Assembly (NCBI GenBank): GCA_015143295.1
Contig: CM026551.1
Span: 17,347,827 to 17,411,826, forward strand
Length of the DNA stretch: 64,000 bases
From: Tetracentron sinense
Taxonomy: Eukaryota > Streptophyta > Magnoliopsida > Trochodendrales > Trochodendraceae
Direction of reading: 5' to 3'
Shown here: positions 49,211-60,771 of the stretch, in pieces
Layout of the letters: every line of letters starts with the position of its first letter
Position numbering within the stretch: position 1 is the stretch's first letter
Made by a program: the position numbers and the translations under genes
Notes under the pieces: model-generated
Seen by the model: the letters and a program-made list of their open reading frames with translations, nothing else
Told to the model about the DNA's origin: nothing
The model's database searches: none

Positions 49211-50480
49211 TTCATAGTTAATCTCAAAAGTAAAATAAAAAAAAGGGAAAAAAATTGTTGCATGGTGAATACTGAAATAATATAATGTTGAACTTGCTGT
49301 ATTCCTTCTCTTTGAGGCTGTATTCCTTCTCTTTGACTATTCGATAGATCCGAAGGTTAAGATCATTTGATGGTTTACTAGGGCCCACTGAATGGTGAAT
49401 CTCTCTCTCTCACTCTCCCCGTTTGATATATAGAGTGATCCTGATCATGTCGAGTAAAGTATGTGGGCTCCATATCTGATCTATCTCTGGTCAGTGGACA
49501 CTCATACTGAAATTTGGTACATTGATCTGCACATAATAATTTCTAGGAAAGCATAACCCTTTTTTTATTTTTTTTATTTTAATGTAATGGGCCCAAAGAT
49601 GGCTCCAAAGGTGTGACCACAATGAATAAGGGTGTGGTACAAAGATCTTTGATTCTTTGAAGAAAAATACAAAGAACCCCACACTCTCATGTTGCTTTTG
49701 TCAATTCTCAAATCCTTCGCCATGAGGCTTTCACGCAACTTCTCGTGACAAAACATTATCAAATGAGAGACCAGAGTACATACATGGCTCATGACTCATA
49801 TTAATACCCATCCCATCTGCTGCTAATGTCATAAATTGATGGATCCCTACCTTACCCATGCTCCATAATTTCAAATTTCTCAATTAATTTTAAAAAATTA
49901 AAATAAAAGAAAAAAAAAAGAAAAAAGAAAAAGAACGAATTTCACATGTAAATCAAATGCGTATTAGTAACTAATAAGGATACCAAAATAAGCAGATGTT
50001 GAACAATATTGCTCTTAATAACTTTGTAGTGAGGTCCATATGAACCAATAGTTGTCCACACCTAAATTACCAAATCTTAATTGCTTCATAATATCATTCA
50101 TTTTTTATGTAAAGCACATTCATTTTGTAACATCTATTGTCATATGCCATGAGATGGGTTTATTAACAAAAATCAGTTTAGTGATGAATCACTCATAGGA
50201 TGTGGAATTCTCTCTGACCACCCAAGTCGAACCAATTTGATAAATCAAAATTTTAATTTTACCAAGAAATAATTCACAAATCAAACGGTTACAATTACCC
50301 GTTTGATATATAGTTGAACTGCCTATCTAATAGAAGACACCACTTGTATCAATTTTTTTTTTTTGGGGTGGCAAATCACTATAATATTAAAAGCAAGGAG
50401 ACAGGACAGAGGGTCCTAGGGTACGTCCCAAATGATACATCAACTTTTAAATAGGAAAAACTTTTTTTTTTTAGATTAAT
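49211..50480. other. AT-rich intergenic DNA
   Basis: No gene or recognised element is seen, only microsatellite-like CT and A runs. Confidence 0.4.
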
Positions 50481-50489
50481 TTTCATGGG

Positions 50490-50620
50490 GAGCTCTGCAT
50501 CATGCGGAGCTCCCTTTTTATATTATAAGGGGGCAAAAGTGTAATTATTGATAATTACACTTTTACCCTCATGTAATGAAAAACCTTCGCATGATTTAGA
50601 GCTCTGCTTGATATTTAAAC
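50490..50620. repeat. Foldback repeat with a near-perfect palindrome
   Basis: 50531-50558 reads AAAAGTGTAATTAT-TG-ATAATTACACTTTT with perfect 14-base arms. Just left is a second hairpin, GGGGAGCTCTGC / GCGGAGCTCCC. On the right the GAGCTCTGC word returns near 50600. Probably a small MITE centred on the palindrome. Confidence 0.65.
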
Positions 50621-50883
50621 TGTTTTTTTTTTTTAGGTTAACTCAACTACACTACAAGGTGAAGCTGAAGGCAAGACAAAGGGCACACACACCACACGCA
50701 TTTTGCAACCACGAAATGAGCATCACTATTGCCTCCCCTTCTAACACGAAATGAGCATCACTATCATTTCGGATAAGTGTATTCATCCATTATCAATTAT
50801 AATATATAATATATGTACTATAGCTAGCATTTGTATTAACATGAACCATTACTGGAGACCTAAAAGGAAATAAGTTACACATG

Positions 50884-51053
50884 CCTTGTCGCTCAAACGA
50901 TAGAATTGTGTCCCCTCACATCAAGGACAACAGGGTCGAATCCTTAGAATGAGTGTAGGGATTGATATGTTTACCACTAACTAGACCACATACTAACCAA
51001 ACTAACCGGGGTTGTGGCCTAACTGCCTAACATTTACCCCCCAAAAAAAAAAA
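50884..51053 (+). mobile_element. tRNA-derived SINE, second family
   Basis: It has an A-box-like 'tcgctcaaacgatag' and a B box in GGGTCGAATCCTT (about 50933-50945). The tail is 'tttaccccccaaaaaaaaaaaa'. Reverse-oriented relatives of its 3' half lie near 16.1, 35.0 and 51.65 kb. TSD not identified. Confidence 0.65.
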
Positions 51054-51059
51054 AGTAGA

Positions 51060-53600
51060 GGGTTAGGTAATTGTTAGCTAGGGCTCTTTTAGGTAATAAA
51101 TCATGATATTTTCTGCCAACAAATGTGCCCATCATGAAGACTTCATTACCTTCTCTGATAACTCATGTTATGTCCATGAAAAGATAAGATAATATATAGT
51201 TAGGAATTGGCAGAAGAAGAAAAGTAATAGAGAAAAAAGTAGGAACTTTGTTTCCGCTCTTGTGATTATGAATGGTTGGGACTGCTTTTGGTGTGATGAA
51301 AACCATAGGTAGTGGGTAGACTCTGGCAGAGTGGGAGAGGTGAGGATGAGGATGGTGACATTACCATTTCCAAAAAAATGAAACGCTAAGAATAGGATCA
51401 ATAAAGAAAGAAAACCCTAAACTTTTTTAAAAGATGGGTTTGGAGAAGGTCAATGAAATAGCATGGAGAATGGGTGGATTAGGATTAAAGAAATTCCTAG
51501 TTAAGTGGGTGTATCTACAATCCAAGGAAATGCGTCTAATTTTAGGACACTTCTTAGAAATAATGATTATATTAAAGTTTTATTTTTATCGCAAATGTGG
51601 TTAGGTGACAACCTTGATTAGCAATGTTAGTGTCTGGGCATGGGTTTGAGAGCCTAACATTTGAAGTGAGGCATATCAACTGTCATACCGACAACTCATG
51701 GGAATGGATTGTAGACTACCCACATACGGACTACTAAACCCAAATTAGTATTTGACTGAGTTGATTCACCCACAAGCCCTATTCTACTTTCAGATAAGAA
51801 AATTTCCATAGTTAGTAAATTGCTGTGTTTGCAATGAAATCGATTATTGCTTAATTGAAAATCGGAGGGCAAACACTGAAGTCACTGCTAATAGTGCTCA
51901 ATTTAGCCTCACAACAAAAAAAAAAATAAAAAAATTTAGCTATACGCATCAGGACTTGAATGACAAGATGATCACGAGCAAATGATTTTTTTAGTTTAGT
52001 TTCTATACATTAATTTCTTAGTAATTCACCAAATTTCACAACTTTGTTTCATGCCTAAATCCTATTCAAAGTGGGACATTGACCAATGAGGACCAGACTT
52101 AGCTTTGCAAATTGAGATCTCAGGTACCTTAACTATTTTCCTAAAAAAAGCAAAACAAGATCAAAAAAAGAAGAAATAAAAGGTTAGGCTGCCTAGGGGT
52201 GACAAAAACAATGAGTTATGAGAGAGGGAGAGAGAGATTAGTGGGTCCTTAGCAAAGACATTGCATGATGCTCTTCCAAGTACTCATCCTCACATCTCTT
52301 TCCTTCTTGTTTTACTCCGGATCTTGAGGATTTCTCTCAACCAATCACATCATTTAGTCATTGGTCCAGACACGCCATACTCTTTGGCAAGATTTTCATC
52401 AGTTTTTTTTGTTTATTAAAAATATTAATATATAACATTAACAATGATTAATGTTGAACTAATTAAAATTAATAGGACACCTGATAGCTTAAGTTATTCT
52501 GAATCAACCTCGTGATGATTCTCTATCTTTCCTTAATTGTTGCTTCTCACTTTCTTTGTAACCTCAATTAACTAAAGTAAAATCCTTCTTGGTTTTAGGG
52601 AAGATTACTAATACCCCCACTCAACGTTTATGGTGAAATGGACTTCAAATCTTTACAATTGTACATCACATTCACATATACTCCCTTCTGGCATTCCTAG
52701 GCAAGGTATTAATACTTAATAGAACTTTAATTTTCATAAAACTAATGTGTCCTTTTTGGTATGCATGAGAATATTTCCCGTGACTAAAATATCCCTTTCA
52801 ATTTAATCAATCTAAAATGTAAGAATTGAGTCGTTTGAAGTTAGGGTTCCTAACTCTAAAGGTTAATTCTCACTTAACACGATTTAGAGGTTTCTATTGT
52901 ATCAATCAACCAACCCTTATGTGATTCCTGTTGAATGAAATACCCAAGGTGAGTGCAAGGCACGTTGCTAATCGTAATCATTAAAGTAGCAGGCCCGTAA
53001 CAATCCATAAAATGTGAAGGGTTGTGATCGAACCATCGAAGATGTGGTTCCTAACTGCATATCCTTTATTATTTGAGGCAAATCATAGAACTAGTTCCTC
53101 TTAATGATGTATAAAGGAGCTGTAATGTCAATTTTTTTTTGTTAAGTATTGGGCATCATTTAGTCATTTAGAAGGGGTTGTTATCCCTAAATAGTTCATT
53201 ATTAGACAAAATCTCCATCCACATGCCCTTAAATATACTATAAAAAGGATAAATCAGTCATTTTTACAATGTCATAAGACGAATGTTATGAAGGATTGGT
53301 TTTGGAGAAGAAAAGGGACAATTTAACTAACAACCAAAGCACTAAGCAATTAGGTCGGGTGAAATCTAATCTCTTATGTTCTTTATTTTCTAAGATAAAG
53401 AATGAGAAGATTAAAAAAAAAACTGTTGGAAGTTTGCGTCTTGATTGCAAATAAAAAAAAATAGAGTTAGAAAGAGAAAAAGTTGGAAAATCTTATCTAT
53501 CTACTTTACTAAATTTCTGAAAAAAAATCCTACTTTACTATAAATCTTATTTTACATTTTTCATAAAATAAATTTATATATGGTAAGAAAAGATAAATAA
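51060..53600. other. AT-rich intergenic DNA with worn repeats
   Basis: About 51635-51720 is a minus-strand relative of the 50.9-kb SINE. About 52065-52145 is a copy of the 'accaatgagg...ttaactatttt' dispersed family. No gene is seen; 51168-51401 (minus) has no domain. Confidence 0.45.
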
Positions 53601-53629
53601 AAGTTCTTATTTTTTAATAGAACTTTGAT

Positions 53630-53750
53630 AGCCCTACTATGAAGCAAAAACCCGCACATGTTCTTGTTTCCAGTCAAAAATCAACGATTGTCGTTATTTT
53701 ATCAAATGTTGGTTTTAGGCTAAGATTAGAAAATGCTTGAGAGTAGGGCT
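53630..53750. mobile_element. Foldback MITE, 'accaacacatg' family, copy 3
   Basis: The ends AGCCCTACTATGAAGCA and TGCTTGAGAGTAGGGCT are inverted repeats with two mismatches. Inner arms have 'agtcaaaaatcaacg' against 'tgttggttttaggct'. Length is 121 bp. TSD unclear. Confidence 0.75.
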
Positions 53751-54177
53751 GGTACGTCTCTTATTTAATATCATGTTTGATATTAAATACAAATAGACAA
53801 ATACTTGAGTGTGAATTTGCATCATTTCTTAATAAAAAAGACAGATTCATATTTTAAACTTTATTGAGATACAGAAATAGAATAGAAAATAATAAATTTC
53901 TAAAAGATAAAATTATTAAAAAATTTAAGATAAATGACCTAAAAATATCTATTTGTAGTAAAACAAGCTCTATTTAAAAAAATGTTTACCTTACAAAATA
54001 TAAATAAAATATCCATGTGTGTGTTGGTGTGTACCTTTTGTGGTCCTGTGTATTGTGAATTACCTTAACCAATGTCTAAAAAATAAATCTTAGTATTGTT
54101 AAGTTTAAACTCTTTCCTTCTTTAAATAAGCTTTATTTTGAGAATGAATCACAACCAATTGCGATTCAATTCAGTCA

Positions 54178-54455
54178 GAGTTCAATTGCACCCCACAAAC
54201 TAACACGTGTCTCTTTTAATCCTAATCAATTGTGGTTAATATACACTAACTCTTGGGTTCAATAATATAACCTTGGTTTTTTTAAAAAAAATATTAACCA
54301 TAATAGTGAAAAAATTCTTAACCAACTTTTTAAATATTTTTTCTTAAAACTAAGTTTACATTGTTGAACTCTAAGGATTAATGAATCTTAATCATAATTA
54401 ATAGAGATTAAAAAAGATACGTGTGGACAAATAGATGCGATTGAACTCTCTCAAT
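54178..54455. mobile_element. Foldback MITE related to the 'ggttaagattcacc' family
   Basis: The left arm has GAGTTCAATTGCA, 'cacgtgtctcttttaatc' and 'caattgtggttaa'. The right arm has the complements 'gattaaaaaagatacgtgtg' and GCGATTGAACTCTC. The interior is A/T-rich. Confidence 0.75.
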
Positions 54456-54698
54456 CAAAATTGGCCGTGATTCCATCTCATTTGTTTTCATACTTAGCCA
54501 GTGCCAAGAAAAAATAGAAACGAATCAGGTTTCCTGTCGCTGAAATTATAAACAATATCTACCAAAATAAAATTAAAAATAAAAACTATAAACAGTAAGG
54601 GGCAAGCTGACCAAAAGTCATGGGCCAAAATCAAACAAATAATCTCAGCGGCAGCGGCGGCAGACTGACCCTGCACGCCCCCAGCAATATCTCCACCA

Positions 54699-55128
54699 AT
54701 GTCTCTCTCTCTCTCTAACTTTCTCTCTCTAAAATTAAATTAAGATTAGCTTTGTTGTTAGCGATGTGTTGATAACAAACACACGACCCCTCCTTACGAA
54801 AATAGAGAAAAGCCAAGCCACGAAGAGAGAGGAGAAAATGTCTCTCTCTTGAACAACAGATTCTCTCTCTCTCTCTCTCTATCTCTAAAACAGAGGAGAC
54901 TCATTCATTGTTTCCGATTCCTTCTCCCCTTTCCTTTATCTCTCTCTATCTCTCTATTTCCTTCTTTTATTGAAGACTTCGCCTCTGTTTTGGGCATTTC
55001 TTTCTCTCATGCTTCTCTTCTGTGCACCTTAATTAACCTGCGCTCCCCCCCACAGCAGCTCCATACCCTGTCATCATCTCTCCTTCTTTCGCCTCTCTGC
55101 CTTTAATTTCTTCACTTTATTATCTGCA
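54699..55128 (+). promoter_or_regulatory. Promoter-proximal region and C/T-rich leader of the RING gene
   Basis: Several (CT)n/(TCTC)n runs (54699-54735, 54863-54882, 54940-54960) precede the start codon. Pyrimidine patches of this kind are typical near plant transcription starts and in 5' leaders. The exact start site and TATA box cannot be fixed. An ATG at 54838 opens only a four-codon frame ending in TGA; if transcribed it would be an upstream ORF. Confidence 0.45.
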
Positions 55129-56393
55129 ATGGCTGTTCAAGCGCAATACCCATCTAATGTTTTGATCTTAAACAGGTCTGTAGCCTCTCTGTTTCTCTCA
55201 ATCTCTCTCTGTTCTTTCTTCTCAATCTTTTATTGATGTTTTGATTGATGGGTTGTTCTGCAGAAACGGGCAGGACCTGAAGAACATGCTTGGAAGTGAT
55301 TATTCTTTGGAACCACAACCTAGTGGGTTTCTCGATCAATCCCATATGTTCTTCAACAATGGAGGTAAAGATTATTATTTTTTCCCCTGAATGTGCTTCT
55401 TCGATTCTGTTTTTTAAGGATTTTTTTAAAACGAGATGGGTCTGGTAATAATATGCGTTCTTTGTTGTTTCTCTGCAGTGAGTGCTAATCCACACAAGAG
55501 GGGAAGAGAAGTTGCAGCAGCAGCAGCACCCATTAATCTATTCTCTCTGCAATCTCATCCTCCTCAACCGATGCTCGTAAACCTCGCTCAACTCCATAAT
55601 CAAAATCCCAATGTCATCTCGACGGGGCTTCGATTGGCTGTTGAAGAACAGCAGCAACAACAACAGAGTCATGTTCTCTCCTCTTCGATTCAATCATCAT
55701 TCCTATCAGAAGATCTTGCCACCCAAATCAAACAACAGAGAGACGAAATCGATCAAATCCTTCAAACTCAGGTACTAATTTCTCCTCTATTTAAATGGGT
55801 TTCTGTTAGTTCTTCATTTCGATTATAAAATTTCGTTATTTTTTTTTTGGGTATTGTATCTGACATGGTGGGTCGTTATTCAGGGGGATCAGTTGAGGCG
55901 CTCGTTAGCAGAGAGACGGCAAAGACACTTCTGTGCGCTAGTAGGCGCAGCAGAACAATCAGCCACAAGGAGAGTGAGAGAAAAGGACGCCGAGGTGGAG
56001 AAAGCGGCGCGCCGAAACGCCGAGCTGGAACTGCGTTTGGCTCAAATTATAACGGAGGCACAGGTTTGGCAAGCCAAAGCCAGAGCACAAGAGGCCACAG
56101 CGGCGTCGCTACAGGCGCAGCTACAGCAAGCCATGATGTGCGGAGTGGGTGCACAGGATAAGAGGGAAGAGGAACTAGGGTGCGCCGCGGAGGACGCGGA
56201 ATCCGTTTACATTGACCCGACGCGAGTCGTGCCGTCGGGTCCCATCTGTAAAGCGTGTCGGAAACGGGTCGCGTCGGTGGTGCTGTTGCCGTGTCGGCAT
56301 TTCTGCCTCTGTACAGATTGTGACCCCGCCGTTGAAGCGTGTCCTCTGTGTTTATCTCTCAAAAGGGCCAGCGTTAACGTATATCTCTCGTAA
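55129..56393 (+). CDS. BOI/SBP1-type RING E3 ubiquitin ligase, four exons, 316 aa
   Basis: Exons are 55129-55175, 55264-55364, 55479-55771 and 55884-56393, all with GT-AG borders and consistent phases. The start is chosen because MAVQAQYPSNVLILNRNGQ is the conserved N-terminus of this family. Residues about 60-140 are low-complexity, with poly-Ala and poly-Gln runs. Residues 150-230 form the charged coiled coil/WRD-like segment, with RRSLAERRQRH, REKDAEVEKAARRN and EAQVWQAKA. The C-terminus is a C3HC4 RING with ligands C269, C272, C284, H286, C290, C293, C300 and C303. In Arabidopsis, BOI and BRGs ubiquitinate transcription factors such as BOS1/MYB108 and act in stress, cell-death and gibberellin responses. 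S-RNase-binding protein SBP1 belongs to the same family. Which paralogue this is cannot be told. All ligands and splice sites are intact, so it is probably functional. Confidence 0.95.
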
Positions 56394-56720
56394 GGCCCAC
56401 CTAGAAGACTGAGGCCCAAGCCCAAAATCCAATAGAGTAAAGAGGAAAAAGTGAAAATCGATTAAATTTTAAATAAGAAAAAAGGAAAGCATAGTACAAT
56501 GCAGAGAATCCTCTCTTTGGGGTCCCTTTTGGTTTTTGTTATTGGGCGGAGGTGTACGGAGGTAGTGTACATGACATCTTGACATGGCTACATGGGATGG
56601 TGCCATTGCCTTTTTTTTCTCTAAATTTAATTCATATATAAATTCTTTTATTTGATAATGTTTTATATTGGTAAGGGCTAGTCTGTCCCCCCGTTCCAAA
56701 ACTACTATTTTTAACATTAG
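56394..56720 (+). other. Likely 3' UTR of the RING gene
   Basis: This AT-rich stretch follows the TAA stop. AATAAG at about 56472 could be a polyadenylation signal. The end of the transcript cannot be placed from sequence alone. Confidence 0.35.
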
Positions 56721-56724
56721 CAAT

Positions 56725-56860
56725 GCTAGCCTTATTTCAGGCATTCCTTAATCAGCCAAAAACTAACATTTACCATTACTTTTATTTTATTTTTTTAAAT
56801 CAACACAAAGTGTTAGTTTTTAGTTGAGAGTAGCCGCATAAGTGCTAAAACTAATTTGAA
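56725..56860. mobile_element. Foldback MITE, 'accaacacatg' family, copy 4
   Basis: 'gctagccttatttcaggcat' and 'cagccaaaaactaaca' are on the left, 'gtgttagtttttagttgag' and 'agtagccgc' on the right. It is a worn relative of the copies at 45.35 and 53.63 kb. Confidence 0.5.
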
Positions 56861-56944
56861 TATCGGATGTATACATCCGAGCACTCTTCCTCGTTAAGTA
56901 CCATTGTGCTTCATACGGTTGGTATCCGTTTTGAGGCTCACTTG

Positions 56945-57169
56945 CAGGGCCGGCCCAAGCCATTGGAGGACTAAAGCGAAAATTCTAAATTGGGCTTTTT
57001 AAAATTTTTTTTTTAATATTATAAAAAAAAAATACTATAAATAGAGCCTTTTTAATATTCTAAACGGGCCTTTTATTTTTTTAATATTCTAAATTGGGTC
57101 TTTTTAATATTATTTTTAAATGGGGCCTAAAGCAAAGGCATTGATGGCCTAATGGATGGACCAGCCCTG
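56945..57169. mobile_element. 225-bp hAT-like MITE with perfect 8-bp TSD
   Basis: The TSD CTCACTTG is at 56937-56944 and 57170-57177. The TIRs are CAGGGCCGGCCC and, inverted, CAGGGCTGGTCC. The interior repeats 'aatattctaaa(t/c)(t/g)ggg' and T-runs. All features fit hAT MITEs. It lies about 0.55 kb downstream of the RING gene stop codon. Confidence 0.95.
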
Positions 57170-57177
57170 CTCACTTG

Positions 57178-59009
57178 GGTGAAGTTTCATGAGGTGAGTG
57201 TTTTTTCTTTCACTGCCTACAGTAACGCCTTAGTGGTGGTTATTGTATTAACAAAAAAAAAAAAAGTAGTTTGAATATGATTGCATGGTTGAGGAATTAC
57301 AAGGTATCAAGGTTTGAAATTCTGGTTTGTCACACCTCCCTCCGCTCTTGTGTCAGTGGTGGGGGGTGTGACCTATCTTATCTCGCTTAGGAGAGGGGTC
57401 TTGGGATCCAATCCCATGGTGATGAGTTGCAAGAGCTCCAATCCCCAAGCTAATCAACGTGAAAGGGGTGTTAAAAGGGACACAAGGACACCAGGGTAAG
57501 TTAAGTAGCAAACCCCGGGGTCCGCTAATCACTGCTCAATTGTATATAATATAATAAGAAAATATTAAGCATATAAATTCACTCTAAATAAAAAGTCCTT
57601 ATAATTACGCAATGCTTCTTAGATTTGAAATTATTTCTATATACTGTAATACAATATTTTTAGTACATTAGGTATAATCAAGCCGAGCTGAGCCGAGCCG
57701 AGCCCAGCCGGATCAGATTAGGAAAAGCCCCAAAATTTGTTGGAGCCTCTAGGTCTGCTCCACCAATTGTCCGAGACTCCAGAGAGGGCCGGATAGTTGA
57801 CCAGGCCCATTACCACCCTGAGTAGCAGAGCTCCATTAAGATTCTAAGGGTTTTCATATTCTACGAGTGGCCTACTTGATCATCATCATGACCAGATCGA
57901 TGTGGGTCCAACTTCTCAATGACTTTGATCCAGAAATCACGCTGTAGGATATTCCAATTTGCTGATGTATCATATTACTCCACTCCCAACCATCAATGGA
58001 TCAACCTTTCCCTCTTTAGACAGTCCAAGATAGTAGCATTAGTCTACAGAATATGATCTTTCAAGTGCTTGAGGGTGTCAATGGGTTAGGCTTGGGCTTG
58101 ATGTTTTTTGAAATTTTTAATAGGCCTGGCCCAAGCCCGGTCCATTTACATTGTGCTAGAGCCATTCGGATTCATCCCTTGGTTTTGCCTTGTGTATCTT
58201 AAGGCATGGAGTTTCATCAATGGGTGGACAAGTCATTTGTAAGTCATCGGAACCAAGGCATGCCACGTGGCACAATACCATGTCCCCGTCAAAGCCCGAT
58301 TTTCATGGGTTAGGGTTGGGATATTGGAAGCCTTGGTGACACCGGGTTAGGTTTTCAAGCAGTTAATACCTGGGTCGGGTTTGGACTAGGGCCCTGAACC
58401 TGAAGCCTGAAGGATCCTAATTCCCTATTGAATCATTAATAGTTACATATTTGAAACATATATTACCTATTAGCTATTAGTTTTACCTATTAATGTATTT
58501 AAAAAATATATTTATTTTTAACTATTGAGCGAGCGGGTTAAGTTTGAGGGGTTCCTTACTGGGTCGGGTTTGGGTCTGCACTTTTTTTAAAAGAACGAAT
58601 TAACTTCCGCTGCAAGAGGGTTCTGCACCATAATAGTTGCAGAAGCAACTCAGAATGCCATGTCGAATATTAGGGTAGGGTTAAGGGTTTTAAGCTGGAA
58701 GCTTGAATGTAAACTCATATGCTTATCTCTGAACCCATTTTTGTTATACACCCACCTTATAATTCCACTATAGGTTTAATTGCTTCTTTCCATGAATTTA
58801 TCATCGTCATATTCCCAACGGGCTTTCAACTAAAAACAAATGTTTGGCTGAGCTTGGTTCAGGAAAGGACCACCCATGACGTGTTTAGGATTGGGTTAAC
58901 TAACCTGGGTTAATGCCGATCCGACCCGATGTGGAGCACTACCTCTATCGGGCCCTGCACTTGCCAGCCCGTAAAGTAGATGTGCTTGCTGGCTTGCACA
59001 CGGTGGCAA
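57178..59009. other. Intergenic DNA with worn repeats
   Basis: About 57310-57540 has GC-richer, tRNA-SINE-like phrases ('gggatccaatccc') and the 'ggtgttaaaagggacac' end word of the foldback family. About 57680-57720 has 'gagccgagc' repeats. About 58075 starts 'gggtgtcaatggg', the TIR word of the 46.6- and 59.0-kb elements, with no partner end. No gene is supported. Confidence 0.4.
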
Positions 59010-59017
59010 TATAGGGG

Positions 59018-59507
59018 TAGGGCTGTCAATGGATCGGATCATTATCCGGATCCGCCAGACTTTGGACCATATATGTGATCCGTTGGATCGGATTCGGATG
59101 GGATCTGTGGAATCCGATTATAAGCGGATCGGATCCGGATATAGGATGATCTGATTCAGTTAAAATCCGATCCGATTATATTAACTTTTTAAAATCATTT
59201 TAAATATATTAAATCAATTTTTTATGGATAAAGTATTAATTTTTTAAAAAAATTAACATTAATTAGATTTAATTAAGATAATATTAGATTTTTATATTAT
59301 TAAAATTGAGTTTTTTATAATTAACCTTAATCGGATCGGATCGGATCGAATCAGATTCGGATCTTAAAAAATAGTCGGATTCGGATTCGAATCGGTTAAT
59401 TAATGGTCCGGCGGATCTCGGGTCGGATTTGGATATGTCAGATTCTTAATTGGATCGGATTCGGATCTAGGCAAATCTGGTCCAAATCCGACCTGTTGAC
59501 ATCCCTA
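59018..59507. mobile_element. 490-bp hAT-like MITE with GGATCGGATC motifs
   Basis: The 8-bp TSD is TATAGGGG (59010-59017) against TATAAGGG (59508-59515), with one mismatch. The TIRs are TAGGGCTGTCAA and TAGGGATGTCAA, the same terminal family as the 46.6-kb element. The subterminal repeats here are ATCCGATCC/GGATCGGAT instead of GGCCCGG. The core is AT-rich. Confidence 0.9.
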
Positions 59508-59599
59508 TATAAGGGCTTGTATTTTCTGATTAAGAAATCGGCCGGTCCAACTCAGCCCGTTTACAAGAGTTTTTGTGGAATTTAGTTAGATGAGAATCC

Positions 59600-59968
59600 C
59601 AACTTTTGATCTGCTTAAATAATTCAATCCGATCCAAAATTTGATGGATTTTTAATTACCCAATTTGGATCTAAAACTAATTATTTATTCAAGATTCAAA
59701 TCTGATCGAATTAATATTAACGTCTCTAAAATTTAATATTTTAATTAAAAACTAAAAGATTTTATAGATAATATTATAATACATTTATAAAATTATATAA
59801 ATTTTTAAATATAATGCAATCGGATCGGATCTGATCGGATCGCTATAGATTTGAATCTGATATGAGTATAATGGAATTCAAAATTTAGATCTGTATCCAT
59901 CTAACGGGTCTATAAAACGATCAAGATCCAATCTAATCGGATGATACGCGGAGATCTGTATCCGGTTG
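59600..59968. mobile_element. Half copy of the GGATCGGATC hAT-like MITE
   Basis: It ends GGTTGACAACCCTA (inverted TAGGGTTGTCAACC), the TIR family of the 59018 element, and has the same 'aatccgatcc' and 'atcggatcgg' words. No left terminus is found. Confidence 0.6.
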
Positions 59969-60002
59969 ACAACCCTAATTTAATCTCCCCATAAGCTTAA
60001 GT

Positions 60003-60241
60003 GGCGTTTGGATTAGATTTTTTTAGTCAAAAATCAATTATGATAAAATTGAATGTGTAGTAATTCATAATCAAATAATCATTTTTTCAAATAATAGTGT
60101 TCGGAGAATACGAACTTGAGAGACTCACCTACGTATTCTCCGAACACTATTATTTGAAAAAATGATTATTTGACCATTAATTTCTACACAATCAATTTTA
60201 TCATAATTGATTTTTGGTTAAAAAAATCTAATCCAAACGCC
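60003..60241. mobile_element. Near-perfect foldback MITE
   Basis: Arms of about 115 bp run from GGCGTTTGGATTAGATTTTT to the complement AAAAAATCTAATCCAAACGCC. The short loop is between TGTTCGGAGAATACG and CGTATTCTCCGAACA. Arm identity is very high, so the copy is young or kept by gene conversion. The TSD is not clear. Confidence 0.85.
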
Positions 60242-60418
60242 TCATTACTTTCTTGAACGCATTTTGAACAAATTCAAGTAAGAACACTTCAGATCGGGCT
60301 ATCAATGGGGCTTGGGCATAAATTTTAGTAATTTTTAATAAGCCTATTATGGTTTTTAAGGCCATAATTCAACCCACTGACACCCAAAATTTAGATATTT
60401 CCTAAGTGGGTCGTATTC

Positions 60419-60771
60419 TTCTCCAGTTGTAACGGTTTTGCCAAAACCGGTTACGCCCTTGAGGTGGCCACATTCACCTTTTGACACCTCTTTACTATGG
60501 TTAAGATTCACTCACCCCTGAGGTTCACCCATCCATTCTTGGTTTTTAGAAAAAAAATAATAAAAACTTTTGTTAACCTTTAAAATTTACCAAATCCTAG
60601 GTTTAATTTCTTAAAAATATTTTTTCTAAAAATCATAGATATCTGGGTGAACCCTAAGGGTAGGTAAATCTTAACCACAGTTAAGGGATGTAGAAAGGAA
60701 CATGTGGTGACCACAGGGGCGTAACAGGTTTTACGAAAAAGCGGTTACAACTGGAGAAGATCTCTAGTCTT
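60419..60771. mobile_element. Foldback MITE, 'atggttaagattcacc' family
   Basis: TIRs begin CTTCTCCAGTTGTAACGG and CTTCTCCAGTTGTAACCG and extend for about 115 bp (GTTACGCCC, 'ggttaagattcac', 'agggttcaccca' words). Interior is A/T-rich. Best-preserved copy of the family in the window. Confidence 0.85.

Noticed and set aside
55154..55495. 113-codon minus-strand frame across the RING gene introns
   Set aside because: It runs antisense over exons 2-3 and introns of a clear gene and has no domain.
55847..56161. 104-codon frame overlapping exon 4 of the RING gene
   Set aside because: It is an out-of-frame shadow caused by the GC-rich exon; the RING frame has the conserved domain.
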